From: Afipia clevelandensis ATCC 49720 | GTDB taxonomy: Bacteria; Pseudomonadota; Alphaproteobacteria; Rhizobiales; Xanthobacteraceae | Reading direction: 5' to 3' | Assembly (NCBI RefSeq): GCF_000336555.1 | Contig: NZ_KB375281.1 | Location: 1,661,578 to 1,725,577 of the forward strand | Length of the DNA: 64,000 nucleotides | Shown: positions 9,651 to 18,852 of the stretch, piece by piece | Numbering within the stretch: the first letter of the stretch is position 1 | Layout of the letters: the number at the start of each line of letters is the position of its first letter | Translations under genes and position numbers: made by a program | Notes under the pieces: model-generated | Databases searched by the model: none | What the model was told of the DNA's origin: nothing | Seen by the model: only the letters and a program-made list of their open reading frames with translations

Positions 9651-10049
9651 ATGGATGACGATCAACACCGAGACCAAGGTACCGCGCAACGGCGCAAGGT
9701 TCTCGGCAATGCCTGGGTCGACAAGTCCGCCGCCAGCAGGACGCCATTCAATGCGGACTTTCTCGATCTCATCACGCGCTATGCGTGGGGCGAAATCTGG
9801 ACGCGCCCGCACTTCGATGAGCGCACGCGCCGCGTCCTCGTCATCGGCACGATGATGGCGCTCGGGCAATGGGATGAATTCCGCCTTCATGTCCGCGCGG
9901 CCCTGAGCGAAGGCGGTTTCACGCCGGACGACATCAGGGAAATCCTGCTGCAGCAGGCGATCTATTGCGGTGTCCCTGCCGCCAATCACGCGGTCAAGGA
10001 AGCCGCGAACGTGATTCAGGAATTGGGGCTGCCCGACAGCAAGCCGTGA
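9651..10049 (+). CDS. pcaC: 4-carboxymuconolactone decarboxylase
   Basis: 132-residue PcaC of the AhpD/CMD fold, typical length. Conserved segments are RRKVLGNAWVDK, FNADFLDLITRYAWGEIWTRP, RVLVIGTMMALGQWDEFRLHVRAA and IYCGVPAANHAVKEA. It decarboxylates 4-carboxymuconolactone to the enol-lactone used by PcaD. It starts 8 bp after pcaD, completing the three-gene operon. Its last 34 bp overlap, tail to tail, the end of the convergent membrane-protein gene at 10016-10546, so the two transcripts must overlap. Confidence 0.95.
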   Translation: MDDDQHRDQGTAQRRKVLGNAWVDKSAASRTPFNADFLDLITRYAWGEIWTRPHFDERTRRVLVIGTMMALGQWDEFRLHVRAALSEGGFTPDDIREILLQQAIYCGVPAANHAVKEAANVIQELGLPDSKP

Positions 10050-10546
10050 TGCGGAACGGCGGTGTCCGCCGCCGCCTCCTTCCGTTCAGCGGCGGGATCG
10101 GTGTCGATGATCAGCAGGATCGCGGCACCGATCAGGAGCAATGCCTCGCTGGCGTGAAGCCGCAGCACCGCCATTTCCCCGACCTTCGACGCTGCGATCA
10201 GGCACGCCATGCTGATGAATGCGCCGAGCCCGAGCGCGAAAGCCAGCGCTTCATCTGCGCCGCCCTTGTTGCGGATCGCTGCGCGAACAGCCAGCACCAG
10301 AAAAACCAGAAAGAACGCCGCCACGATCACCTTGGACAGCGCGAGCAACCACGCAACGCGTATCGTCCCCATCGACGAGAGCGTGGTGAAATCGCTGACA
10401 TACAGCGCGGTGGCGATATTGGTCCGGTCATAAAAGCCGCGGATCGGCGAAATCCAGATTTTCATCGCCGAGATGCTCCATGACGGGATGAAATAGCTCG
10501 CCAGAAGCACGCCATTGAACGTGCTGATCCGCCAATCCTTCGACAT
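10016..10546 (-). CDS. Hypothetical integral membrane protein
   Basis: 176-residue protein I do not recognise. It has three or four hydrophobic helices: around 13-32 (weak), 60-88 (IRVAWLLALSKVIVAAFFLV), 100-122 and 130-148 (EALLLIGAAILLII). The C-terminus is charged and Ala/Glu-rich. The N-terminal part contains SWSISAMKIWISPIRGFYDRTNIATALYVSDF, which is neither signal-like nor repetitive. ATG 10546 is chosen because sequence further upstream in frame is Arg-rich and non-coding in character. It is monocistronic, convergent with pcaC and divergent from livH. No function is assigned. Confidence 0.65.
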   Translation of the reverse strand: MSKDWRISTFNGVLLASYFIPSWSISAMKIWISPIRGFYDRTNIATALYVSDFTTLSSMGTIRVAWLLALSKVIVAAFFLVFLVLAVRAAIRNKGGADEALAFALGLGAFISMACLIAASKVGEMAVLRLHASEALLLIGAAILLIIDTDPAAERKEAAADTAVPHHGLLSGSPNS

Positions 10547-10944
10547 GCCGAGCCTGCCCCTGCTTTGCGCCAAAGCCGCAGCCTTTCGGGCGCAGCGGTG
10601 ATGATCGGCGGAGCTAACGCCGCTCAAAGGCGGCCAGCAATTTAAACCCTTTTTTAACCTTAACGGCGCGCCTGCCCTGTGGACAAGGCATCGCCGGCGC
10701 ACCGGGGATTCTGCCTCCCGGCCAGCCGGGCTCGCGGCCTGGAGCCGCGCTCTTCCGGATTCAAAGGAACCGGGGGTTCCGATGTCGGCCCTTCGCGGCG
10801 TCGCAAACGTCGTGGAAGATTGCCCACGCCCCCTCCGGGTACGGTTGCCGCGCTCAAGTCCCACTGTTAGAAAATGGGACGACGCGACGATCCGGCTGCC
10901 GGAGCCTTCGACGTGTCACCCGTTTTGCTCGAACACGGCAGCCC
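10547..10944. other. 398-bp intergenic region upstream of livH
   Basis: Divergent gap between the membrane protein gene and livH. It holds an A/T-rich island (about 10641-10672, TTTAAACCC then TTTTTTAACC) that could contain promoter elements. A GC-rich part follows with short inverted repeats, for example CCCGGC-CA-GCCGGG near 10717-10730 and GGAACC near GGTTCC around 10768-10780. No tRNA or recognised riboswitch is visible. Open frames here on both strands are Arg-rich and look like composition artefacts. The livH promoter and a small RNA are possible but unproven. Confidence 0.4.
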
Positions 10945-11859
10945 ATGGATTATTTCGCCCAGCAGCTCATCAACGGATTGGTGCTCGGCTCGATCTATGG
11001 CCTGATCGCGATCGGTTACACGATGGTCTACGGGATCGTGGGCATGATCAATTTCGCCCATGGCGACATTTTCATGATCGGCGGCTTTATCGCCCTCATC
11101 ACCTTTCTGATACTTGTCTCCATCGGGCTGACCACCGTCCCGGTCATCCTGCTGCTGGTGCTGCTGGTCGCCATGGCGGTCACCGCGCTGTACGGCTGGA
11201 CCGTCGAGCGGATCGCCTACCGTCCGCTGCGGCAGTCGTTTCGTCTGGCCCCCATGCTGTCCGCCATCGGCATGTCGTTCGTTCTGACCAACTACGCGCA
11301 GGTCTCGCAGGGCGCGCGCGTCAAGCCGGTGCCGCCCGTCGTGACCGGCGGACACACGCTGTTCGAGCGCGATGGCTTCGTGGTTCAGCTCTCCAACATC
11401 CAGATCATCGTGGTCGTCACCACCGTCGTCCTGCTCGCGATCTTCTCGTGGCTGGTGGCGCGCACCCGGCTCGGCCGTGACATGCGCGCCTGCGAGCAGG
11501 ATCAGACCATGGCCGCGCTGCTCGGCGTCGATGTCGACCGCACCATCTCGATGACCTTTGTCATCGGCGCTGCGCTCGCTGCCGTCGCGGGCATGATGTA
11601 TCTGCTCTATTACGGCGTGGTCGATTTCTTCATGGGCTTCGTCGCCGGCATCAAGGCGTTCACTGCCGCCGTCCTTGGCGGCATCGGCTCCCTTCCCGGC
11701 GCGATGCTCGGAGGTCTGCTGATCGGCCTGATCGAAACCTTCTGGGCTGCCTACTTCACGTCCGAATACAAGGACGTCGCCGCCTTCTCGATTCTGATCG
11801 TTGTCCTCATCTTCCTTCCGACCGGCCTGCTCGGCCGTCCGGAAGTCGAAAAAGTCTGA
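10945..11859 (+). CDS. livH: Branched-chain amino acid ABC transporter permease LivH
   Basis: 304-residue inner-membrane permease of the LivH family, about eight hydrophobic segments. Hallmarks are NGLVLGSIYGLIAIGYTMVYG at the N-terminus, INFAHGDIFM, the SAIGMSFVLTNY segment, and the EAA-like cytoplasmic loop LGRDMRACEQDQTMAALLGVDV near 170-190 that contacts the ATPases. It pairs with LivM to form the channel of a high-affinity importer for leucine/isoleucine/valine or related amides. It is the first gene of an operon, and livM starts 8 bp later. No strong Shine-Dalgarno is visible before ATG 10945. Confidence 0.94.
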   Translation: MDYFAQQLINGLVLGSIYGLIAIGYTMVYGIVGMINFAHGDIFMIGGFIALITFLILVSIGLTTVPVILLLVLLVAMAVTALYGWTVERIAYRPLRQSFRLAPMLSAIGMSFVLTNYAQVSQGARVKPVPPVVTGGHTLFERDGFVVQLSNIQIIVVVTTVVLLAIFSWLVARTRLGRDMRACEQDQTMAALLGVDVDRTISMTFVIGAALAAVAGMMYLLYYGVVDFFMGFVAGIKAFTAAVLGGIGSLPGAMLGGLLIGLIETFWAAYFTSEYKDVAAFSILIVVLIFLPTGLLGRPEVEKV

Positions 11860-11867
11860 GAGGCACC

Positions 11868-13201
<1,334 letters not shown>

Positions 13202-13205
<4 letters not shown>

Positions 13206-14041
13206 ACGCGAGCACAAACGACATTCTCGCCGTCGATCATCTGTCGATGCGCTTTGGCGGCATTGTCGCCGTCAACGACCTGTCGTTCACGGCGAAGCGC
13301 GGCGACATCACCGCGCTGATCGGCCCCAACGGCGCGGGCAAGACCACGGTCTTCAACTGCATCACCGGTTTCTACAAACCGACCACCGGCATGATGCGGC
13401 TCATTCATGACGATGGCCGCGAATTCCTGCTGGAACGGCTGTTCGACTACCGCATATCCAAGGTCGCGAAGGTCGCGCGCACCTTCCAGAACATCCGGCT
13501 GTTCGCCGGCATGACTGCGCTCGAAAACCTGATGGTGGCCCAGCACAATTCGCTGATGCAGGCATCGGGCTATACGTTTCTCGGCCTGATCGGCGCGCCG
13601 GGTTTCCGGCAAGCTGAAAAAGACGCCATCGACCGCGCGCGCTACTGGCTTGATCGCATCGGCCTCACCGCCCGCGCCGATGACGCTGCGGGAAATTTGC
13701 CCTATGGCGATCAGCGCCGGCTCGAGATCGCGCGCGCGATGTGCTCCGAGCCGGTTCTGCTCTGTCTCGACGAGCCTGCCGCCGGGCTCAATGCGCGCGA
13801 GAGCGACGAACTGAGCCAGTTGCTGCGCGCGATCCGCACGGATCACAAAACGTCAGTGCTGCTGATCGAACATGACATGTCGGTGGTGATGGAAATTTCC
13901 GACTGCATCTTCGTGCTCGATCATGGCGTGAAGATCGCCGCGGGCACGCCGCAGGAGATCCGCAACGATCCGAAAGTCATCGCCGCCTATCTCGGCGCGG
14001 ACGAACAGGCCGCCGCCGAGGTCATGGAGGGCGGCACATGA
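13202..14041 (+). CDS. livG: Branched-chain amino acid ABC transporter ATPase LivG
   Basis: 279-residue ABC ATPase. Walker A is GPNGAGKTT near 42-50, Q-loop ARTFQNIRLF, the signature is LPYGDQRRLEIARAM (the LivG-type variant of LSGGQ), and Walker B is LLCLDEPAAGLN. The H-loop His is in LLIEHDMSVVME. The LivG-specific C-terminus (GTPQEIRNDPKVIAAYLG) is present. It overlaps livM by 4 bp at its start and livF by 4 bp at its end. It powers import together with LivF. Confidence 0.95.
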
Positions 14042-14769
14042 GCGCGCTGCTTTCCATCCGCGGCCTCGTCGCGGCCTATGGCAATATCGAAGCGCTGAAG
14101 GGCGTCGATCTCGATATCAATCCGGGCGAGATTGTCGCCCTGATCGGCTCCAACGGCGCGGGCAAGTCCACGCTGATGATGTCCGTATTCGGGCGGCCGC
14201 GCGCCCGCGCGGGCATCATCACGTTCGATGGCCGCGACATTACCGGCGAGCCGACGCATCTGGTCGCGCGGCTGCGCATCGCGCAATCTCCCGAGGGACG
14301 CCGCATTTTCCCGCGCATGACGGTCGCGGAAAATCTTCGCATGGGCGCCGACGCCGCCAGCGAAAGCACCGAGGCCGAACGCAACGAAGACCTTGAGAAG
14401 GTGTTTGCACTGTTCCCGCGCCTGAAAGAGCGGATCGCGCAGCGCGGCGGTACGCTGTCCGGCGGCGAACAGCAAATGCTGGCGATCGGCCGCGCGCTGA
14501 TGAGCCGCCCGCGTCTCTTGATGCTGGACGAGCCGTCCCTCGGCCTCGCGCCACTGATTGCGCGGCAAATCTTCGACGCCGTCCGCACCCTCAACCGCCG
14601 CGATGGCCTGACGGTTCTTATTGTCGAGCAGAACGCCAATCACGCGCTGAAGCTGGCGCATCGTGGCTATGTGATGGTGAACGGGAAGATCACGCTCAGC
14701 GGAACCGGCGCGGAACTGCTGGCGCGGCCGGAAATCCGCGCGGCTTACCTAGAGGGAGGCCGCCACTGA
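14038..14769 (+). CDS. livF: Branched-chain amino acid ABC transporter ATPase LivF
   Basis: 243-residue ABC ATPase, LivF type. Walker A GSNGAGKST, signature LSGGEQQMLAIGRAL, Walker B LLMLDEPSLGLAP and H-loop region IVEQNANHALKLAHRGYVM are intact. The typical LivF stretch SPEGRRIFPRMTVAENLRMGA is present. It overlaps livG by 4 bp at the start. The stop and the next ATG share a base (TGATG), so the small membrane protein downstream is translationally coupled. Confidence 0.95.
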   Translation: MSALLSIRGLVAAYGNIEALKGVDLDINPGEIVALIGSNGAGKSTLMMSVFGRPRARAGIITFDGRDITGEPTHLVARLRIAQSPEGRRIFPRMTVAENLRMGADAASESTEAERNEDLEKVFALFPRLKERIAQRGGTLSGGEQQMLAIGRALMSRPRLLMLDEPSLGLAPLIARQIFDAVRTLNRRDGLTVLIVEQNANHALKLAHRGYVMVNGKITLSGTGAELLARPEIRAAYLEGGRH

Positions 14770-15128
14770 TGTCCCTTTATGAGAACGAATCCCTTTTCCA
14801 GATCCTGTTCGTAACCCTGATCCTCGGCGGCGGCTGCGCGATCATGACCGGGCGCGGCATCGCGCTGACATGGCGCAGCATGACCATGGCCGTCATCGCC
14901 ATGATTCCGCTCGGCCTTGCGGTCCGTTTCATTCATTTTGCACTGTTCAACGAAACTTTGCTCCAACCGCTGACCTACATCCTTGAAACCGCCCTGTTGA
15001 TCGCCGCTGCCTGCCTCTCGTTTCAGCGGACCCGGGCGCAGCAGATGGTGCGGCAGTATTACTGGCTGTATGAACCCAGCGGCCCTCTCGGCTGGCGGCT
15101 GCGGCAAGATGCGCCAGTCAAGGCCTGA
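14769..15128 (+). CDS. Small three-helix membrane protein in the liv operon (DUF6867-like)
   Basis: 119 residues with three hydrophobic helices (about 10-30, 38-58 and 64-85). A basic, tryptophan/tyrosine-containing C-terminal tail follows (RQYYWLYEPSGPLGWRL). I believe it belongs to the DUF6867 family that accompanies liv operons in Bradyrhizobium relatives, but that rests on memory of the context rather than a motif. Start codon and livF stop share a base, so it is almost certainly co-translated with the importer. A regulatory or stabilising partner of the permeases is plausible; no function is established. Confidence 0.75.
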   Translation: MSLYENESLFQILFVTLILGGGCAIMTGRGIALTWRSMTMAVIAMIPLGLAVRFIHFALFNETLLQPLTYILETALLIAAACLSFQRTRAQQMVRQYYWLYEPSGPLGWRLRQDAPVKA

Positions 15129-15242
15129 GCACGGCGCAAGATTGCCGATGACTTGGCGGTAAAATCAGCCGACAATATCCGTGATTTGTTCGCCCGGCGG
15201 GCCGTCCGGCTGCGCCTTCGAGACCTGCATGAGGATTGCTCT

Positions 15243-16358
15243 ATGAAACCCACCCGTATCCTTGGCCTCGCACTCGGCGCGTCGATTGCCATGTCGACTG
15301 CTGCGTTTGCGCAAGACATTTCCGTCGCGGTCGCCGGTCCGATGACGGGCAGCGAATCCGCGTTCGGCCGCCAGATGAAGAACGGCGCCGACCTCGCCGT
15401 GGCCGACATCAACGCCGCCGGCGGCGTCAACGGCAAAAAGCTGGCGCTGCAGATCGGCGACGATGCCTGCGATCCAAAGCAGGCCCGCTCGGTCGCCGAA
15501 AAGCTCGCAAGCTCCAAGGTCCAGTTCGTCGCCGGCCACTTCTGCTCGTCGTCGTCGATCCCGGCGTCGGAAGCTTATGCCGAAGGCAATGTGCTGCAGA
15601 TCACTCCGGCCTCGACCAATCCGGTCTTCACCGAGCGCAAGCTGTGGAACGTGCTGCGCGTCTGCGGACGCGACGACCAGCAGGGCACCGTCGCCGCGCA
15701 GTACATCCTCAAGGCGTTCGCGGGCAAGAATGTCGCGATCCTCAACGACAAGACGACCTATGGCAAAGGCCTCGCCGACGAGACCAAGAAGGCGCTCAAC
15801 GCCGGCGGCATGAAGGAAAAGCTGTTCGAGTCCTACAACAAGGGCGACAAGGACTTTAACTCCATCGTCTCGCGCCTGAAGCGCGACAACATCGACCTCG
15901 TCTATGTCGGTGGCTATCACCAGGAAGCCGGCCTTATCCTGCGCCAGATGCGCGATCAGGGCATGAAGACGCTGTTGATGGCGGGCGACGCCATGAACGA
16001 CAAGGAATTCGCCTCGATCACCGGCGCGCTCGCGGAAGGCACCCTGTTCACCTTCGGCCCTGATCCGCGCAACAAGCCGACCGCGAAATCCATTGTCGAG
16101 AAGTTCAAGGCCAAGGGCATCGACCCGGAAGGCTACACGCTCTACACCTACGCCGCGTTTCAGATCTGGTCGCAGGCGGTCGCGAAGGCCAAGACCACCG
16201 ATCCGAAGAAGGTGATGGAAACCATCAAGGGCGGTGAATGGGATACCGTTCTCGGCAAGCTGGCATTCGACGCCAAGGGCGACATCAAGGCGATCGACTA
16301 TGTCGTCTACCGGTGGGACGCCAAGGGCAACTACGCCGAGATCAACAAGGGATCGTGA
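15243..16358 (+). CDS. Branched-chain amino acid ABC transporter substrate-binding protein
   Basis: 371-residue periplasmic binding protein of the LivJ/LivK (Peripla_BP_6) family. ATG 15243 is chosen because GAGG lies 8 nt upstream and gives a clean signal peptide ending TAAFA-QD. The mature protein starts with VAVAGPMTGSESAFGRQMKNGADLAVADINAAGGVNGKKL, the usual binding-protein opening. A possible disulfide pair lies at CDPKQ and HFCSS. It is separated from the preceding gene by 114 bp and probably has its own promoter, which suits its need for excess over the permease. Ligand class is inferred from family; exact amino acid preference is unknown. Confidence 0.92.
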   Translation: MKPTRILGLALGASIAMSTAAFAQDISVAVAGPMTGSESAFGRQMKNGADLAVADINAAGGVNGKKLALQIGDDACDPKQARSVAEKLASSKVQFVAGHFCSSSSIPASEAYAEGNVLQITPASTNPVFTERKLWNVLRVCGRDDQQGTVAAQYILKAFAGKNVAILNDKTTYGKGLADETKKALNAGGMKEKLFESYNKGDKDFNSIVSRLKRDNIDLVYVGGYHQEAGLILRQMRDQGMKTLLMAGDAMNDKEFASITGALAEGTLFTFGPDPRNKPTAKSIVEKFKAKGIDPEGYTLYTYAAFQIWSQAVAKAKTTDPKKVMETIKGGEWDTVLGKLAFDAKGDIKAIDYVVYRWDAKGNYAEINKGS

Positions 16359-16366
16359 TCCACCCT

Positions 16367-16460
16367 CATCCTGAGGAGCCGCGCAGCGGCGTCTCGAAGG
16401 ATGATGTAGCGAAGCAGCCTCATGGTCCGGGACGCGCAACATGCGCTCCTCACCATGAGG
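16367..16460. repeat. Double palindromic intergenic repeat
   Basis: Two imperfect inverted repeats back to back. CATCCT at 16367 pairs with AGGATG at 16398-16403, and CCTCATGG at 16418-16425 with CCATGAGG at 16453-16460, followed by TTTCTTTTT. The ...CTGAGGAGCCGC...CTCGAAGGATG and ...GCGCTCCTCACCATGAGG pattern is a dispersed repeat I recognise from Bradyrhizobium-type genomes. It lies between the convergent binding-protein and ccdA genes and probably acts as a transcription terminator for the former. Confidence 0.75.
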
Positions 16461-16471
16461 TTTCTTTTTGA

Positions 16472-17206
16472 CTACCCAAAATTCTGCAGCGCCGGGAACG
16501 TCTCCAGCAGCCAGATGCTGACATCCGAAATCGCGCCGGTCAGAAACCCGATCCCGACCAGAACCATCAGCACACCCATCACCCGCTCCACGGTGGCGAG
16601 ATGCTTTTTCATGCGCGCCAGCACCGCCGAAAACCGTTCGACCATGAAGGCTGCGATCAGGAACGGAATGCCGAGTCCGGCAGAATAGACGGCGAGCAGG
16701 CCCGCGCCTTTTGCCACCGTCGTTTCCGATGCCGCGACCGAAAGAATGGCCGCTAGGATCGGCCCGATGCATGGCGTCCACCCAAACGCGAACGCCAGAC
16801 CCATCACATAAGCGCCCCACAGCCCGACGGGCTTGGGGATCGGCAGCCGCCCTTCCCGCATCAGGAAGCCGATGCGCGTGAGGCCGAGGAAATGCAGGCC
16901 CATCAGAATGATCGCGATGCCCGCGATAATCGAGAGCTGCGCGGACCACGCGCGAATGAAACCGCCGATCAGGCTGGCGCTGGCGCCGAGCGCCACGAAC
17001 ACCGTTGAAAATCCGAGCACGAACACCAGTGCCGACAGCATCACCGCGCGCTTGGACGCCCGCGGCTCCTCGTCATTGGCGACATGCTCGATGGTCGCCC
17101 CGGTCAGATAGATCAGATACGGCGGCACCAGCGGCAACACGCATGGCGACAGAAAGCTGATGATACCAGCGGCGAGCGCAGCGGGGATGGAGACGTCCTG
17201 AATCAT
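16472..17206 (-). CDS. ccdA: CcdA-family thiol-disulfide transport membrane protein
   Basis: 244 residues, six hydrophobic helices. CcdA/DsbD-type motifs are SFLSPCVLPLVPPYL near residue 20 and GWTPCIGPILA near 150; the two cysteines are the redox pair that carries reducing power across the inner membrane. Such proteins support cytochrome c maturation or periplasmic disulfide reduction. ATG 17206 is preferred to an upstream ATG at 17230 because it begins the conserved N-terminus; neither has a strong ribosome site. It is divergent from the P1 peptidase. No cytochrome c maturation genes are adjacent, so the partner thioredoxin is unknown. Confidence 0.88.
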   Translation of the reverse strand: MIQDVSIPAALAAGIISFLSPCVLPLVPPYLIYLTGATIEHVANDEEPRASKRAVMLSALVFVLGFSTVFVALGASASLIGGFIRAWSAQLSIIAGIAIILMGLHFLGLTRIGFLMREGRLPIPKPVGLWGAYVMGLAFAFGWTPCIGPILAAILSVAASETTVAKGAGLLAVYSAGLGIPFLIAAFMVERFSAVLARMKKHLATVERVMGVLMVLVGIGFLTGAISDVSIWLLETFPALQNFG

Positions 17207-17299
17207 GCCGCTTATTGCCCTGTTGCCCATATGCTATGCAAGCGCCAGCATGATGGTTCCGCGTGTTGTGATCGGGATGTGACCGGAAAGAAAAGAGAC

Positions 17300-18304
17300 A
17301 TGAAGAACCTTTTGACCGACATTCCCGGCGTCCGCGTCGGCCATGCCCACGACGCGGCGGTCGCCTCCGGTGTCACCGCCGTGATCTTCGACAAGGCGGC
17401 GATCGCCTCTGCCGACGTTCGCGGCGGCGGTCCGGGCATCCGCGATGGCGCGTTGCTCGAACCCGTCAATACGGTCGAGCGCGTCGATGCGATCACGTTG
17501 TCGGGCGGTTCCGCTTTCGGCCTGGAAGCCGGCGGCGGCGTGCAGGCGTGGCTGACCGAACAGGGGCGCGGCTTCGCGGTCGGCGGCGCGCTGATTCCGA
17601 TTGTGCCGGGCGCGGTGCAGTTCGACATGCTGAATGGCGGCAACAAAAAGTGGGATCGGTTTCCGCCCTATCGCGACCTCGGTTACGCGGCGGCTGCCGC
17701 AGCCACCAGCGGAACATTCGCGCTTGGCACCGTCGGCGCGGGCTTCGGTGCGACGACTGCCAATTTCAAGGGCGGACTTGGTTCGGCATCCGCCGTCACA
17801 TCGAGCGGCGTGCGTGTCGCTGCCATCGCGTCGGTCAACGCCGTCGGCAGCGTAACCGTCGGCGATGGTCCATGGTTCTGGGCTGCACCTTTCGAGCAGA
17901 ACAACGAATTTGGCGGGCGTGGACTGCCGCCCTCCTTCACACCCGACATGCTCGCGATGCGGTTGAAGGGCGGTCCCGCCGCCTCGCCAATCGAGAACAC
18001 GACGCTCGCCATCGTCGTCACCGATGCGATCCTCACCAAGCCGCAGGTCAAGCGCCTCGCGGTGATCGCGCAGACCGGATTCGCACGCGCGATCTATCCG
18101 GTGCATGCGCCGCTCGATGGCGACATCGTGTTCGCCGCAGCAACCTGCGAAAAGCAGATTGATCCGTTGTACGGGCTGACCGAGCTTGGCGCCATCGCGG
18201 CCAACGTCACCGCGCGCGCGATTGCGCGCGGCGTCCATGAAGCTGCCGCGTTGCCGTTCGCGGGCGCGTTGCCATCGTGGAAAAAGCGCTTCGGCGGCGA
18301 GTGA
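17300..18304 (+). CDS. P1 family (DmpA/NylC-type) self-processing peptidase
   Basis: 334-residue member of the P1/S58 N-terminal-nucleophile family. Landmarks are LTDIPGVRVGHAHD at the start, RGGGPGIRDGALLEP, TLSGGSAFGLEAGGGV, and GAGFGATTANFKGGLGSAS. The segment ENTTLAIVVTDA places Asn233-Thr234 at the position where NylC-type enzymes cleave themselves to expose the catalytic Thr. Relatives are D-aminopeptidases, beta-peptidases and nylon-oligomer hydrolases; the natural substrate is unknown. ATG 17300 follows GGAAAGAAAAGAGAC. It has no signal peptide, so it is cytoplasmic. The gene is monocistronic and divergent from ccdA. Confidence 0.88.
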   Translation: MKNLLTDIPGVRVGHAHDAAVASGVTAVIFDKAAIASADVRGGGPGIRDGALLEPVNTVERVDAITLSGGSAFGLEAGGGVQAWLTEQGRGFAVGGALIPIVPGAVQFDMLNGGNKKWDRFPPYRDLGYAAAAAATSGTFALGTVGAGFGATTANFKGGLGSASAVTSSGVRVAAIASVNAVGSVTVGDGPWFWAAPFEQNNEFGGRGLPPSFTPDMLAMRLKGGPAASPIENTTLAIVVTDAILTKPQVKRLAVIAQTGFARAIYPVHAPLDGDIVFAAATCEKQIDPLYGLTELGAIAANVTARAIARGVHEAAALPFAGALPSWKKRFGGE

Positions 18305-18485
18305 GAAAAATCGCGCCGACGCGGCTTACGTATTTCCTCGTAAGTAGCCACGCATCATGCTGGCGCAAAATGCAGAAAACCCCTGCCGTTTAAGGTTATC
18401 TTTGCGTTTCGATTGCCGGTTCGATTTTCGACAATACGGTCCGCTGCGTGCACATTGTCGTGCATGTAACAGTGGAGAAAACGTC

Positions 18486-18746
18486 ATGAAGAAGATGCTG
18501 TGTCTGGCAGTTGTTGCAACCGCCTTCATCAGCGCACCGGCCCTTGCAGGCGGCGGCAAGGGTGTGGGTGTCGGAGCGAACGTGCTCACCGGAAAGGGCG
18601 GCGTTATCGGCCTGCTCGATGGGCGCGGCGCTCTGGTCGTGAATGCCGCAGTCACCACCGGCAAAGGTGGCGTTCTCGGAGCCGTTCTCGGCAAGGGCGG
18701 AGCGCTCGGCGGTCTGCTCGGAGGCGGCTGCGGCTGCGGGCACTGA
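18486..18746 (+). CDS. Glycine-rich exported peptide ending in CGCGH
   Basis: 86-residue precursor with a clear signal peptide (MKKMLCLAVVATAFISAPALA, cut after ALA). The mature part of about 65 residues is roughly 40 percent Gly. It contains three related units, LTGKGGVIG, TTGKGGVLG and LGKGGALG, and ends in GGGCGCGH. The only mature cysteines are the two in this tail, so it could form a disulfide, bind metal or be an attachment point; none of this is shown. GGAG lies 11 nt before the ATG. I know no function. It stands alone between the P1 peptidase and the beta-barrel gene. Confidence 0.75.
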   Translation: MKKMLCLAVVATAFISAPALAGGGKGVGVGANVLTGKGGVIGLLDGRGALVVNAAVTTGKGGVLGAVLGKGGALGGLLGGGCGCGH

Positions 18747-18852
18747 CGTCTAACTCGCTGTGCGATCGCGGATGAGACCCCCAACCTCCCAAGCCTCATT
18801 CGCGCGGCAGCCTGGTCCAGCATCTCCCCCCTGCAAGACCAGGCTGCCACCC

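Noticed and set aside
10679-10870. Small plus-strand protein upstream of livH
   Set aside because: Arg/Pro/Ser-rich product, no ribosome site, and the opposite strand is equally open; it looks like a composition effect.
15165-16949. Long open frame on the minus strand opposite the liv binding protein
   Set aside because: It is the codon-phase shadow of the binding-protein gene; composition is Arg/Ala/Asp-rich without domain signals, and the plus-strand protein is a clear family member.
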